A stretch of 54,385 nt of DNA, from positions 1 to 54,385 of the forward strand of contig NZ_BNBO01000059.1 of assembly GCF_014655955.1 (NCBI RefSeq). Direction: 5' to 3'. Shown piece after piece: positions 25,468 through 33,236 of the stretch. Source of the DNA: Kitasatospora indigofera (GTDB lineage: Bacteria > Actinomycetota > Actinomycetes > Streptomycetales > Streptomycetaceae). The notes under the pieces are model-generated. The model was not told where the DNA came from. It ran no database searches and worked only from the letters and a program-made list of their open reading frames with translations. The first letter of the stretch is position 1, and every line of letters starts with the position of its first letter. The position numbers were made by a program, and so were the translations under genes.

Positions 25468-25902
25468 ATGACGGAGATCGTCGTACCCGGGCCGGAACCT
25501 GACTGGCAGCCGGCCATCAGCCTGCCCTACGGCTCGGGCCGGAACCCGGCCCTGCAGTGCGGCCTCTGGGTGGCGGCAGCCGGCTCCTTCCGGATGATCG
25601 CCGGGCTCAGGCCGCCGCTGCAGGCCCTCGCGGCCCGGCTGCGCCTGAGCGTGGAGCGCAGCTGGGAGGATCTCGGCGAGGTGGACGCCGCCGTGTTCAC
25701 GATCGACCGGCGGCACTTCGCGCTCAGCCTCATGACCTACGGGCAGAGCGAGACGTGGGTGTGGCTGCACCGGTCCCACGAGGACGCCGACGGCGCGCTC
25801 GACGTCCTGCTGCGGGCCCTCGGGCTGGGCCAGGACGCCGTGGTGTTCACCGGCGGCCCGGACGACGGCTTCCACTACCGCGACACCGGCCTGCCCGGCT
25901 GA
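25468..25902 (+). CDS. Hypothetical protein
   Basis: 144 aa, family not recognised. ATG 25468 follows GGGGGAG. No signal peptide or membrane segment; it contains VWLHRSHEDADGALDVLLRALGLGQDAVVF, giving an alpha/beta cytosolic look. N-terminal residues (TEIVVPGPEPDWQPAISLPY) are Pro-rich. It stands alone between the SDR terminator and a tandem-repeat region. Strong G/C third-position bias supports that it is coding. Confidence 0.6.
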   Translation: MTEIVVPGPEPDWQPAISLPYGSGRNPALQCGLWVAAAGSFRMIAGLRPPLQALAARLRLSVERSWEDLGEVDAAVFTIDRRHFALSLMTYGQSETWVWLHRSHEDADGALDVLLRALGLGQDAVVFTGGPDDGFHYRDTGLPG

Positions 25903-26050
25903 GGCGCGCCCTTTGCCCGGCCGGCTGCTGCGGCAACGCACGGCACGGCGCACCTGGACGGGGCGGCCGGCTGCCACGGCCGGCGGGCGGGCCGTCCGCA
26001 CGCTGCCGCAGGTGCCGTCCGGACGGCCGTCACGGTGACGCCGACCCGAA

Positions 26051-26125
26051 CGGCGTGCCCTGACGGCGCGTGCTCTGACAGCGCGTGCCCTGACGGCGCC
26101 TGTCCTGACGGCGCGTGCCCGGACC
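26051..26125. repeat. 15-bp tandem minisatellite
   Basis: About five imperfect copies of a 15-bp unit close to CGGCGCGTGCCCTGA lie between convergent genes. No coding role is apparent. Confidence 0.65.
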
Positions 26126-26127
26126 GG

Positions 26128-26829
26128 CTAGGTACGCGGCCCGCCGCCGGCTCCGGCGGGCCGCCGTGGCACCGGCCCCTCCGGCCAGAGCGTCCCGAAG
26201 CTCGGGTCCTCGTGGTCGCCTCGGTGGCCGCGGGGCCGGGCGCACAGCAGGCGGGTGCCGTCCCCCCGGCCGGCCGCCGGGCACAGGTCCGCGCCCCGGT
26301 GGCGGACCCGCAGTTCGGGGCGGCCGCCGGCCTCGGTGATGTCGTCGCAGTGCCAGTCGATGACGGCGAGCGCGGCGATGGCGGCCGTGACGTCCCCGGA
26401 GTTCCAGAGCACGACGGTGCCGCCGACGCCGGCCGCCGGGCTGACGGTGTACTCGCGCACCCCCACCCGGCCGTGCCCGGCAGCGCCCGTGCCGGGCAGC
26501 GCGCGATCGAGGTACTCGGCAAGGTGCTCACCGGGGCTCATGAAGACCCACCCGCTGCGCAGCCGGGTGCCGGCGCGGGTACGGGCGTAGGGGTGGAGAT
26601 GCCAGGGAGCAACCGGACGGCGTGGACGCCCTGTCCGGGCATCGATCACGACGACCGGGCCGGTGGGCGGGACATCCTGTACCTGGATCACGGCCGGCAG
26701 CGCACCGTCCCGGGTCCTGGCCTCCCGGTACGCCTGGCCACGCTCGATGTGGTGTCGGGTGCTGCGGCTGAAGATCTGATCCCGTCCCGGTACGGGCGGC
26801 AGGCCCTGTCCGGCCGTCCCGGCGGACAT
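26128..26829 (-). CDS. Hypothetical protein
   Basis: 233 aa from ATG 26829 (MSAGTAGQGLPP); the frame is open to 26952 but upstream residues are Arg/Gly-rich. Not recognised. It contains GPVVVIDARTGRPRRP, WVFMSPGEHLAEYLDRALPG, VGVREYTVSPAAG and a strand-rich GGTVVLWNSGDVTAAIAALAVIDWHCDD. No signal or membrane segment. No clear ribosome site. It lies downstream of, and co-directional with, regulator 2 but is separated by a hairpin (27035-27050). Confidence 0.55.
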   Translation of the reverse strand: MSAGTAGQGLPPVPGRDQIFSRSTRHHIERGQAYREARTRDGALPAVIQVQDVPPTGPVVVIDARTGRPRRPVAPWHLHPYARTRAGTRLRSGWVFMSPGEHLAEYLDRALPGTGAAGHGRVGVREYTVSPAAGVGGTVVLWNSGDVTAAIAALAVIDWHCDDITEAGGRPELRVRHRGADLCPAAGRGDGTRLLCARPRGHRGDHEDPSFGTLWPEGPVPRRPAGAGGGPRT

Positions 26830-27034
26830 GCTAGAGCCCCGGCGCGGGAGCGGCGAACGAATTCCCCACCGGCGGGCCCCGCCCGCCCGTCCGCCGCCGG
26901 CACCTGACGCACGGGCATCGCACACCGGCGCCCGGGCCGGTCCGCTCTCCATTTGCGCTGCGCGTTCGGCCCGTCCGCGCGGGTGGATGCCGCCCTCGCG
27001 GCCGGCGGATGCTGCCCCCCGGGGCCGGCGGCTG

Positions 27035-27050
27035 CTGCCCGAAAGGGCAG
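27035..27050 (-). terminator. Hairpin terminator after regulator 2
   Basis: Stem CTGCCC/GGGCAG with a GAAA (TTTC on the transcript) loop, extended by flanking GGCCGG-type pairing, about 55 bp past the regulator stop. Confidence 0.5.
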
Positions 27051-27105
27051 GGGCCGGCCGCGGCCGGGCGGGCGTACGGCCGGTTCCTCCCCGTCCGACG
27101 GCGGG

Positions 27106-28080
27106 TCAGAGCCAGCCGCGTTGGGCCGCTTTGATGCCTGCTTCGAAACGGCTGGTGGCGTTGAGGCGCTCCAGGATGGAGGCCATGTGGCGGCGGACGG
27201 TGCGGGGCGAGAGCCCGAGCCGTTGGCTCGCGGTTTCGTCGGTGAGGCCGGTGGCGAGCAGGCGCAGGAGTTCGCGCTCGGTGTCGGTGAGGCCGGTCTT
27301 CGGGTCCTCGGTGCGGGTGGCGCCGAGGGGGACGGCGGTCGACCAGGCCTGTTCGAAGAGGTCGATGAGGGCGGCGAGGACACCGGGTTCGGTGATGTGC
27401 AGGGCGCCCTTGCGGCTGTCGGCGGGGTCGATGGGGACCAGTGCCTGGGTGCGGTCGACGATGACCAGGCGCTGGGGCAGGACCGGGGCGGTGCGCACTT
27501 CGCTGCCGTTGGCCAGCAGCCAGTGGGCGAAGGCGGTGGTGTGGGGGTCGTTGCGGGTGGAGTCCTGGTAGAGGCCCTTCATGGTGACGCCGCGGGCCAG
27601 GGCGGGTGCGTCGGCGGCGCGGGCGGCAGCGAGGTCCTCGGGGCGGTGGCCCGCGCCGGGGTGGACGCCGAGGACCTCCCGCACGGCGGAGCGTCCCATC
27701 TCTTCGAGGCGGGCGTGGATGGCGTCCATGCCCAACAGGCGGGTGCCGGGGGCGCGGTCGGCGGCGGTGCGTTCGGCGACCATGTGGACGACGGCGGCGC
27801 GCGAGGTGGCGAGCTGGGCCTGGCGGGCGGCGAGGTCGGCCTCCTGGCGGGCGAGGATGTCGGCCAGGCCGATCTCGGGGTCGACGGCGCGCATCCGTCC
27901 GGGATGCTCGCTGGAGGCCCGTACCAGCAGGAGCCCGGCGAGTTCGTCGAGGCCGTCGTGGACCTGGACGGGTGTCAGGCGGCAGAGGGCGGCGATCTCC
28001 TCGACCCCCGCCGCGGGGTGGTCGAGCATGCTCCGGTAGACGGCCGCCGCCGCGGCGCTCAGCCCGAGTGTTTCCAGCAT
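27106..28080 (-). CDS. TrmB-like/LuxR-type transcriptional regulator 2
   Basis: 324 aa from ATG 28080 (MLETLGLSAAAAAVYRSML), after GCGGGA. Same architecture as regulator 1 at 16384: an N-terminal TrmB-like winged helix, a central domain with GVTMKGLYQDSTRNDPHTTAFAHWLL-like sequence and RLVIVDRTQALVPID, and a C-terminal LuxR helix-turn-helix (LTDTERELLRLLATGLTDETASQRLGLSPRTVRR). It is divergent from exported peptide 2 across a 414-bp region that contains a 33-bp inverted repeat and a GCTG-N6-CAGC dyad. This makes peptide 2 its most likely target. No phospho-receiver domain, so a ligand or peptide may be the signal (inference). Confidence 0.85.
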   Translation of the reverse strand: MLETLGLSAAAAAVYRSMLDHPAAGVEEIAALCRLTPVQVHDGLDELAGLLLVRASSEHPGRMRAVDPEIGLADILARQEADLAARQAQLATSRAAVVHMVAERTAADRAPGTRLLGMDAIHARLEEMGRSAVREVLGVHPGAGHRPEDLAAARAADAPALARGVTMKGLYQDSTRNDPHTTAFAHWLLANGSEVRTAPVLPQRLVIVDRTQALVPIDPADSRKGALHITEPGVLAALIDLFEQAWSTAVPLGATRTEDPKTGLTDTERELLRLLATGLTDETASQRLGLSPRTVRRHMASILERLNATSRFEAGIKAAQRGWL

Positions 28081-28314
28081 CTCAGCGTGTCCCGCCAGTA
28101 GTGGCGCGGCCCCCTGGCGACACCTGGTGCGCCCGATGATGGCACCTGCACATCCGCGCTTCAAGATCGATCTCCGGGGGTGGATCGCGGCCTGCGCCGC
28201 CGGCCGGGCATCGCCGAGGGGCCCCGCGGGCCGGCGCGGACAGGGCCGGCCGGGCAGGCGCCGCGGGCGGGCGGACATGGTCGGCACCCTCATTTCTGAC
28301 GCGCTCATGTCACC

Positions 28315-28347
28315 GCGTCCTAAAGCGGCAGGACCGCTTCAGGACGC
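28315..28347. promoter_or_regulatory. 33-bp inverted repeat in the regulator 2 - peptide 2 region
   Basis: Arms GCGTCCTAAAGCGG (28315-28328) and CCGCTTCAGGACGC (28334-28347) pair at 13 of 14 positions around CAGGA. It lies about 150 bp before peptide 2 and 235 bp before regulator 2. It could be a dimeric operator or a transcript hairpin in a 5' leader. Confidence 0.6.
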
Positions 28348-28380
28348 CCCGGACACCTGTCGGCAGGGCCGCCCCCGCCG

Positions 28381-28412
28381 CCAAGCTGGGGTCACAGCCG
28401 AACGGGAACACC
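28381..28412 (+). promoter_or_regulatory. Conserved block upstream of peptide 2 with GCTG-N6-CAGC dyad
   Basis: It contains CCAAGCTGG (28381-28389), CAGC (28395-28398) and GGGAACACC (28404-28412). The same elements precede peptide 1 (21117-21146) at a similar distance from the start codon. Confidence 0.5.
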
Positions 28413-28494
28413 CCAGGCGGCGGCAACCGGCCGACGTGTCAATCAACCGACACCGCACCGGACATGAACCCCTTCGTCATCAAGGAGAACCAGC

Positions 28495-28656
28495 ATGATC
28501 CGCACCCGCCTCGTCCAGGCCGCCGCGATCGCCGCCCTCGCCCTCGCCCTGCTCCCCGCCGCCACCGCGGCCGCCGAGAGCGTCCCGGCCCCGGCGCCCG
28601 CCACCGTCCCGTCCGCCGGTGCCACCGTCACGCCCAGCGTCCTGCAGTGGGGCTGA
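28495..28656 (+). CDS. Tiny exported peptide 2 (C-terminal LQWG)
   Basis: 53 aa, too short for most gene callers. ATG 28495 follows AAGGAG (28482-28487). Signal peptide ~1-27 (MIRTRLVQAAAIAALALALL, ending TAAA). The mature part is ~26 aa, Pro/Ala-rich, ending PSAGATVTPSVLQWG. It is paralogous to peptide 1 at 21238 in signal peptide, PxAGAT motif and C-terminal Trp. It has no Cys. The LEHV-type gene starts 6 bp after its stop, so the two are probably translationally coupled. Confidence 0.75.
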   Translation: MIRTRLVQAAAIAALALALLPAATAAAESVPAPAPATVPSAGATVTPSVLQWG

Positions 28657-28661
28657 GCCGG

Positions 28662-28979
28662 TTGGACATCGTCTACCTCTCCCTGACCCGCCGGCCCGGC
28701 ACCCCGGCGCATCCCGCCGAGGCCGCTGACGTCGTCGACATCCTGTGGGCCCACGCCCGCCCCGGCGACGACCTGGAGCACGTCAGCGCGAACGCCGGAC
28801 CCGGCCGCCTCGACCTCCTCCTCTACCTCCGGACCCGCGAGACCGCCCCGGGCCCCCGGAACCACCTCCACCGGGCCGGCCGGCTCCTGGCCCGTTGCCA
28901 CCAGGCCTCGGCCCTGATGCGCGAGCGCTATCTGCCGGCCGGTCCGCCCGCAGCCCGGCCGGACGCCGCAGCGTCCTGA
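28662..28979 (+). CDS. Small LEHV-motif protein 2 (peptide-associated)
   Basis: 105 aa from TTG 28662 (MDIVYLSLTRRPG), six bases past the peptide 2 stop codon. The TTG is preferred because it aligns with the ATG of the related protein at 20735; CTG 28653, overlapping the peptide stop, is the only upstream alternative. Soluble: an N-terminal strand, VVDILWAHARPGDD, the LEHV motif, LDLLLYLRTRE, then a helix HRAGRLLARCHQASALM. It likely acts in the cytosol with the peptide system; function unknown. Its stop overlaps the GACGGTCC element that precedes the next exported gene. Confidence 0.65.
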   Translation: MDIVYLSLTRRPGTPAHPAEAADVVDILWAHARPGDDLEHVSANAGPGRLDLLLYLRTRETAPGPRNHLHRAGRLLARCHQASALMRERYLPAGPPAARPDAAAS

Positions 28980-29286
28980 CGGTCCGGCCCCGGCGACCGC
29001 TGTTCCTGCAGGACAGCCGTCCCGCCGACCCACCGTCACCTCCCGCGGGCACCACCACGGGTCCCGCCACCGTCGGCACCACCCACCGCCTGCCCCGTCC
29101 GGCGTCGCAGCCTGCCGGTCCGGTGCACGCCCGTCCGGTGCACGCCCGGCGCCTCCCGGGCCGGCCGTCCCCGCACGACATCCGCCACCACCGGCCGCAC
29201 CGCGCCGCCGGCACGGGGCCGCCCGTCGCCGTCCGCAACCGGCGCGACCCGCCTTCCGCCGCTCACCGTTCCCAGGAGAAACCGCC
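28980..29286. other. Intergenic region before the exported ricin-lectin gene
   Basis: This 307-bp region contains the conserved 19-bp box at 28999-29017. No other clear feature and no gene. Confidence 0.45.
28999..29017 (+). promoter_or_regulatory. Conserved box GCTGTTCCTGCAGGACAGC upstream of the ricin-lectin gene
   Basis: A near-perfect dyad centred on CCTGCAGG and the counterpart of 21623-21641 (17 of 19 identical), 270 bp before ATG 29287. LuxR-type proteins bind dyads with CTG/CAG half-sites, so regulator 1 or 2 may bind here (inference). Confidence 0.55.
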
Positions 29287-30474
29287 ATGACCGCAAGGGC
29301 CGCAGTATCCGCCTCGCTCGCCGCAGCCGTCCTCGCCTCCGCGCTGGCGTTCGCCCCCACGGCCTCCGCCTCGCTCGACGACGGCAACCACCAGGCCTGC
29401 AACGCGGCCAACATCATCAGCCCCAGCAACAACCCCTACGACAGCCACACCGGGCCCGACGCCTGGGCGGCCTGGGTGGGCTGCATCCTCGCGGCCAAGG
29501 ACGACCACGAACGCACGGCCAGGGCACGAGGGCAGTTCGTCCAGGACCTCGTCGCGCTGCTCAACACCCTGAGCAACGGCTACGCCAACATCATGGTGTT
29601 CGACGTCGCCGGGGACAACGCGTTCGGCGACCCGTGGTTCACCCACCCCTACGCCGCGAACCTGCAGGGCGTCATCGGCCAGGCCGACGTGACGTACCAC
29701 GACGTGACCTCACGCGAGGACCAGACCTACCGCGTCTGGGCCTTCACCGGCGGGGGCACCTTCACCAACCCCGGCGACGGCGGCTGGGTCAACTGGGGAT
29801 TCTCGGGCTACTACACCCGCAACGGCGGCACCGTCACCTTCAACCCCGCCCCCGCCCCCGTCCCGGCCGTGTCCGGGAACACCTCGGGCGCCCCGCTCAC
29901 CCCGGGCGCCCCCGGCACCATGGGCGCCGTCACCGACCTCGGCGGACTGCTCACCGGAGCCACCCCCGCCGTCGGGGGGACGACCGGCCCCGAGGGAACC
30001 CTCACCCCGCTGCTGCCTCCCGTCAGCGCCGGCGGCGACAACGTCACCCGCGTCGCCGCCACCGGTGTGACCGCCGGCGTCACCTCCCTCACCGGGGGCG
30101 CGAAGTTCCTGCGGACCGCCCACGGCCTGGGCGCCCTGTCCCTGAAGTCCGCGGCCGGCTCACCGGTCTCCGCCGGCACCCTCGCCCCGGGCGGCTCGAC
30201 CTGGCTGCTCAAGCCGGTCGCCGGCGGCCGCTACGAGATCACCAACGGCTTCGGCCTCGACCTCACCGAGAACACCAAGAGCTACACCGCCGAACTCCAG
30301 CCCTGGAAGAACACCGCCAACCAGAAGTGGCAGGTGCTTCCCCTGAACAACGGCACCCACCAGATCCGCATCAGCGACCAGGACTGCCTCACCTACGACG
30401 AGGACTTCAAGACCCTGGGAGTGTGGACGTGCGACAACTCCGCCGCCCAGCAGTGGACCATCGCCGACCTGTAG
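29287..30474 (+). CDS. Secreted protein with C-terminal ricin-type lectin domain
   Basis: 395 aa. ATG 29287 follows CAGGAG. Signal peptide ~1-29 (TASASL). The N-terminal domain (~30-185) is not recognised; it has CNAANIISPSNNPYDSH, a Cys in WVGCILAAKDDHERTARARG, and IMVFDVAGDNAFGDPWFTHPYA. A Pro/Gly/Thr linker (~185-265) leads to a beta-trefoil-like C-terminus with ricin QxW signs (NQKWQVLPL, AQQWTIADL) and GFGLDLTENTKSYTAELQPW. Expected to bind glycans outside the cell. It follows the peptide 2/LEHV 2 pair and shares an upstream box with the NlpC/P60-like gene. Confidence 0.75.
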   Translation: MTARAAVSASLAAAVLASALAFAPTASASLDDGNHQACNAANIISPSNNPYDSHTGPDAWAAWVGCILAAKDDHERTARARGQFVQDLVALLNTLSNGYANIMVFDVAGDNAFGDPWFTHPYAANLQGVIGQADVTYHDVTSREDQTYRVWAFTGGGTFTNPGDGGWVNWGFSGYYTRNGGTVTFNPAPAPVPAVSGNTSGAPLTPGAPGTMGAVTDLGGLLTGATPAVGGTTGPEGTLTPLLPPVSAGGDNVTRVAATGVTAGVTSLTGGAKFLRTAHGLGALSLKSAAGSPVSAGTLAPGGSTWLLKPVAGGRYEITNGFGLDLTENTKSYTAELQPWKNTANQKWQVLPLNNGTHQIRISDQDCLTYDEDFKTLGVWTCDNSAAQQWTIADL

Positions 30475-30520
30475 CAACCCGCAACCCGCAACCCGCACCG
30501 CCGTCCCCGCACCTGCCGCT

Positions 30521-30547
30521 CGCCCCGCCGGGCGGTTCGGCGGGGCG
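30521..30547 (+). terminator. Hairpin terminator after the ricin-lectin gene
   Basis: A 10-bp stem CGCCCCGCCG/CGGCGGGGCG with loop GGCGGTT. A CAACCCG 7-bp triplicate precedes it (about 30475-30497). Confidence 0.7.
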
Positions 30548-30632
30548 GACGCGGTTGGGCGGCGGGCCCGCCGACAGCAACGGAGTTGACGCCGGGGTGA
30601 CGCGTCGGCCCCCGGCGTGAGAGCCTCCCGGC

Positions 30633-31025
30633 ATGTCCGAGCCGCGGGAGGACACCGGCCGCCCGGTCAGGCTGCTGGGCTTCTGGGGCACGCCCGAGAA
30701 CCGGACGCTGCCGGACCCCGCCGGTCTTGTCGATGCCGCGTGGGAGGAGTCGGAACGGCACTGGGTCTCGGACTACCTGGACCACGGCCAGGTCGCCGGC
30801 TTCTCGATGGGCGTATCGAGGTGCCGGCTCTGTGCGTGCGTCAACGGTTCCCGCGACCTCACCGACGGCTACTACCTCTGGCCGGAAGGACTCGGCCACT
30901 ACGTCCTCGACCACGGCGTCAGGCTGCCGGCCGAGTTCGTCGAGCACATCGGGCACAGACTGCAGGCTCTCGAAGACCTTGCCAGGGACAGCTCGTGGTG
31001 GCCCCGGAACGCCGCCAGGACGTAG
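30633..31025 (+). CDS. Hypothetical protein (WPEGLGHYV type)
   Basis: 130 aa from ATG 30633. Not assigned to a named family, though this small protein type (FWGTPEN, RCRLCACVNGSRDLTDGYYLWPEGLGHYVLDHGVRLP) is familiar from streptomycetes. The CRLCAC cluster might bind metal. Soluble; no signal peptide. The start is not backed by a strong ribosome site. Confidence 0.65.
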   Translation: MSEPREDTGRPVRLLGFWGTPENRTLPDPAGLVDAAWEESERHWVSDYLDHGQVAGFSMGVSRCRLCACVNGSRDLTDGYYLWPEGLGHYVLDHGVRLPAEFVEHIGHRLQALEDLARDSSWWPRNAART

Positions 31026-31114
31026 GACGCCCGGTCGGCGGCTCCTTCGCGAAGGGGGGCGGCCGCCCGCGGCCGCTCCCGGTGCCTGTCGGTGCCGGCC
31101 GGCATGATCCCGTC

Positions 31115-31570
31115 ATGGACCTGAGACCGGAGCTGCTGCCCCCGCCGGTGAGCCGGGAACGGCTGGATGAGGTGTGCCGCGAGATCGAGCGGATCGCTGA
31201 CCTGGTGGCTGCGCGCGCCGAGGGCGCGGATGCGGCGATCATGGCCTTCAACGCGACGACCGGACACGGCTACGGATTCCCCGACTTCGCCGAGTACGAC
31301 GGCAGCCGGAGCCTGGAGGACTTCGCGAGGGAGGCCGCCCGCCCGGCTCGCCCCCGGGTGCCGGACGTCACCCGGGACGAGCTTGCCGAAGTCGTCCGCA
31401 GAGTGCTGGCGGCCTCCCTGGAGAGCGACTACTACCTGCGCCTCCTCGAAGCCAACGTGCCGCATCCCCGGGTCTGCGCCCTGCTGTTCGATCCGCCGGC
31501 CGGGCTTCGGGACGCTTCCGCGGAGCAGATCCTCCACGAGGCCCTGGAGTACCGACCGATCGCGCTCTGA
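31115..31570 (+). CDS. Hypothetical protein
   Basis: 151 aa from ATG 31115. Features: RLDEVCREIERIADLVAARAEGADAAIMAFNATTGHGYGFPDFAEY and a C-terminal EANVPHPRVCALLFDPPAG ending EYRPIAL. All-alpha N-terminus, cytosolic. I do not recognise a named family. It follows the previous hypothetical gene by about 90 bp in the same direction and may be co-transcribed. Confidence 0.65.
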   Translation: MDLRPELLPPPVSRERLDEVCREIERIADLVAARAEGADAAIMAFNATTGHGYGFPDFAEYDGSRSLEDFAREAARPARPRVPDVTRDELAEVVRRVLAASLESDYYLRLLEANVPHPRVCALLFDPPAGLRDASAEQILHEALEYRPIAL

Positions 31571-31895
31571 ACGTCCGGACGTCAGCCGTACTCAGCCCTC
31601 CCGGCTGTTCGTCAGCCGGCCGCTGCCGGCCGTTCGTCGCGCCGCTCGCGCCGGGCCTCGCGCCGCACCGGGCCGCCCGCCTGCCCTCCCGCCCACCGGC
31701 GAGCGTCCCTCCGGCCGCGCGTGGGAGCCGAAGGTCCGTCCCGGGGGTCCCCTTCCCGCGACCACCCGATCCCCACCGCCGGGCGGCACCTTCGAGGAGG
31801 CCGGGCCACTCACGGGCCCGGCTGCCTCCATGCGCCTCACGGGCCCCCGCGGCCGGCAAATCCTTCTCAACACGCCGGGCTGTGAGAATGGCCCG
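31571..31895. other. Intergenic region
   Basis: This 325-bp region has only Arg/Pro-rich shadow reading frames; I see no gene, hairpin or recognisable operator. Confidence 0.4.
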
Positions 31896-33236
31896 ATGAG
31901 TGGGGTGGACGAGGTCCTGGAACGGGCCGGCGCGGACGAGGTCCTGGCACGGGAGTGGCTGCGTGGGCTGGCGTGCAATCCGGCATTGCCGGGGGCGGTG
32001 CTGCGGCGGCTGCTGGAGTTCGAGGAGCTGCCGGCGCACCCGCTGTGGCTCACCTGGCGAGAGCTCGACGCTGAGGCGACCGCCGCCGCCGTGTCGTCCC
32101 CCCGGATGCGGTACCGGCTGGACGTCGTGCAGAATCCGACCGCGGACGCCGATGCGCTGGCGCCGCTCGCGCACGACGTGGAGCCGCGGGTCCGGTTCGC
32201 GTACGCGGCCCTGCTCACCGACTTCGGACGCCGGGTCCCGGCAGGCGTGCCGGAGGTGCTGGCCGGGGACGCGCACCCGGGGGTCAGGCGCCTGGTCACC
32301 GGCTGTCCGGAGCTGCCTCCCGCCGTGCAGCGCCGGCTCGTCGAGGACGAGGACCCGGGGGTACGGGCCGGAATGCTGAGCCCGGAGCTGTGGGAACGGC
32401 TCGCGGCGCCGGTACGCGAGCGGCTGCTCGACGATCCCTCCCCGCAGGTGGCCGAGCGGATCGCCGAGCTGTTGCGCGTCGAGGAGGAGCCGGAGGCGCT
32501 GACGGCCCGGGCGCGGGTGGCGCACACCGACCCCTATGTCCGGCGGGACGCTGCCGGCGACCCGCAGGTGCCGCTCGCGCTCGCCCTGCGGCTGGCCGAC
32601 GATCCCGAGGAGGAGGTCCGGCTCGCCCTGTCGATGCGGGAGGACCTGACCGAGGCGCAGCGCGCGGCGGTCCCGTACACGTTGCCGGACGTGCCCCGGG
32701 CGCCGCACTGGATCCGGGAGCGGGCGAGGGAGCCGGAGGCGGCACGGCGGATCGCGGCGTCGGCCCACGCCGGACTGCGGCGGGTGCTCGCCATGCAGCC
32801 GCACCTGCCGGAGGACGTGGTGGCACGGCTGGCCGCGGACGAGGACCCGTGGGTGCGGCGGATCCTCTGCGACCACTGCCAGGACGCGCCGCACGAGCTG
32901 CTGGTGGAGCTGTACGCCACGGCGCAGGACCGGAACTGGTCCGCGCTGCGGCGCCACCACAACTTCGCCCGGCCCGGCCTGGCCCGCTTCGCCGACCACC
33001 CCGATCCACGACTGCGGCACGCCGCGCTCGACGACCCCGAAGCGGGCCCGGAACTTCCCCTGCGGCTGGCCGACGACCCCGAGGTGGGAGTCTGGGCGGT
33101 ACGTGACCCGAGGCTCCCCGCCGGGGAGCTGCTGCGACGGCTCGCCCTTCCGGGCAGCGCGTTCGCCGCCGCGGCCAACCCGGCCCTGCCGCCGGCAGTG
33201 ATGCACCGGCTGGTCGATGCCGCACAGGGCCGGTAG
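31896..33236 (+). CDS. Leucine-rich-repeat-variant/HEAT-like protein
   Basis: 446 aa from ATG 31896 (MSGVDEVLERAGADEVLAREWL). It is built from ~24-30 residue helical repeats with recurring LADDPEEEVRLALS, LAADEDPWVRRILC, FADHPDPRLRHAAL and NPALPPAVMHRLV. These are typical of LRV or HEAT-like solenoids used for protein-protein contact. No signal or membrane segment. Partner unknown. A second solenoid protein is at 35702. Confidence 0.75.
   Translation: MSGVDEVLERAGADEVLAREWLRGLACNPALPGAVLRRLLEFEELPAHPLWLTWRELDAEATAAAVSSPRMRYRLDVVQNPTADADALAPLAHDVEPRVRFAYAALLTDFGRRVPAGVPEVLAGDAHPGVRRLVTGCPELPPAVQRRLVEDEDPGVRAGMLSPELWERLAAPVRERLLDDPSPQVAERIAELLRVEEEPEALTARARVAHTDPYVRRDAAGDPQVPLALALRLADDPEEEVRLALSMREDLTEAQRAAVPYTLPDVPRAPHWIRERAREPEAARRIAASAHAGLRRVLAMQPHLPEDVVARLAADEDPWVRRILCDHCQDAPHELLVELYATAQDRNWSALRRHHNFARPGLARFADHPDPRLRHAALDDPEAGPELPLRLADDPEVGVWAVRDPRLPAGELLRRLALPGSAFAAAANPALPPAVMHRLVDAAQGR

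Larger units (their letters stand above)
28081..28494. other. Divergent regulatory region between regulator 2 and peptide 2
   Basis: This 414-bp region has no convincing gene. It holds the inverted repeat at 28315-28347 and the conserved peptide-upstream block at 28381-28412. Confidence 0.5.

Noticed and set aside
26041..26125. Repeats considered as a CRISPR array.
   Set aside because: Units of 15 bp are contiguous without spacers and no cas genes are nearby.
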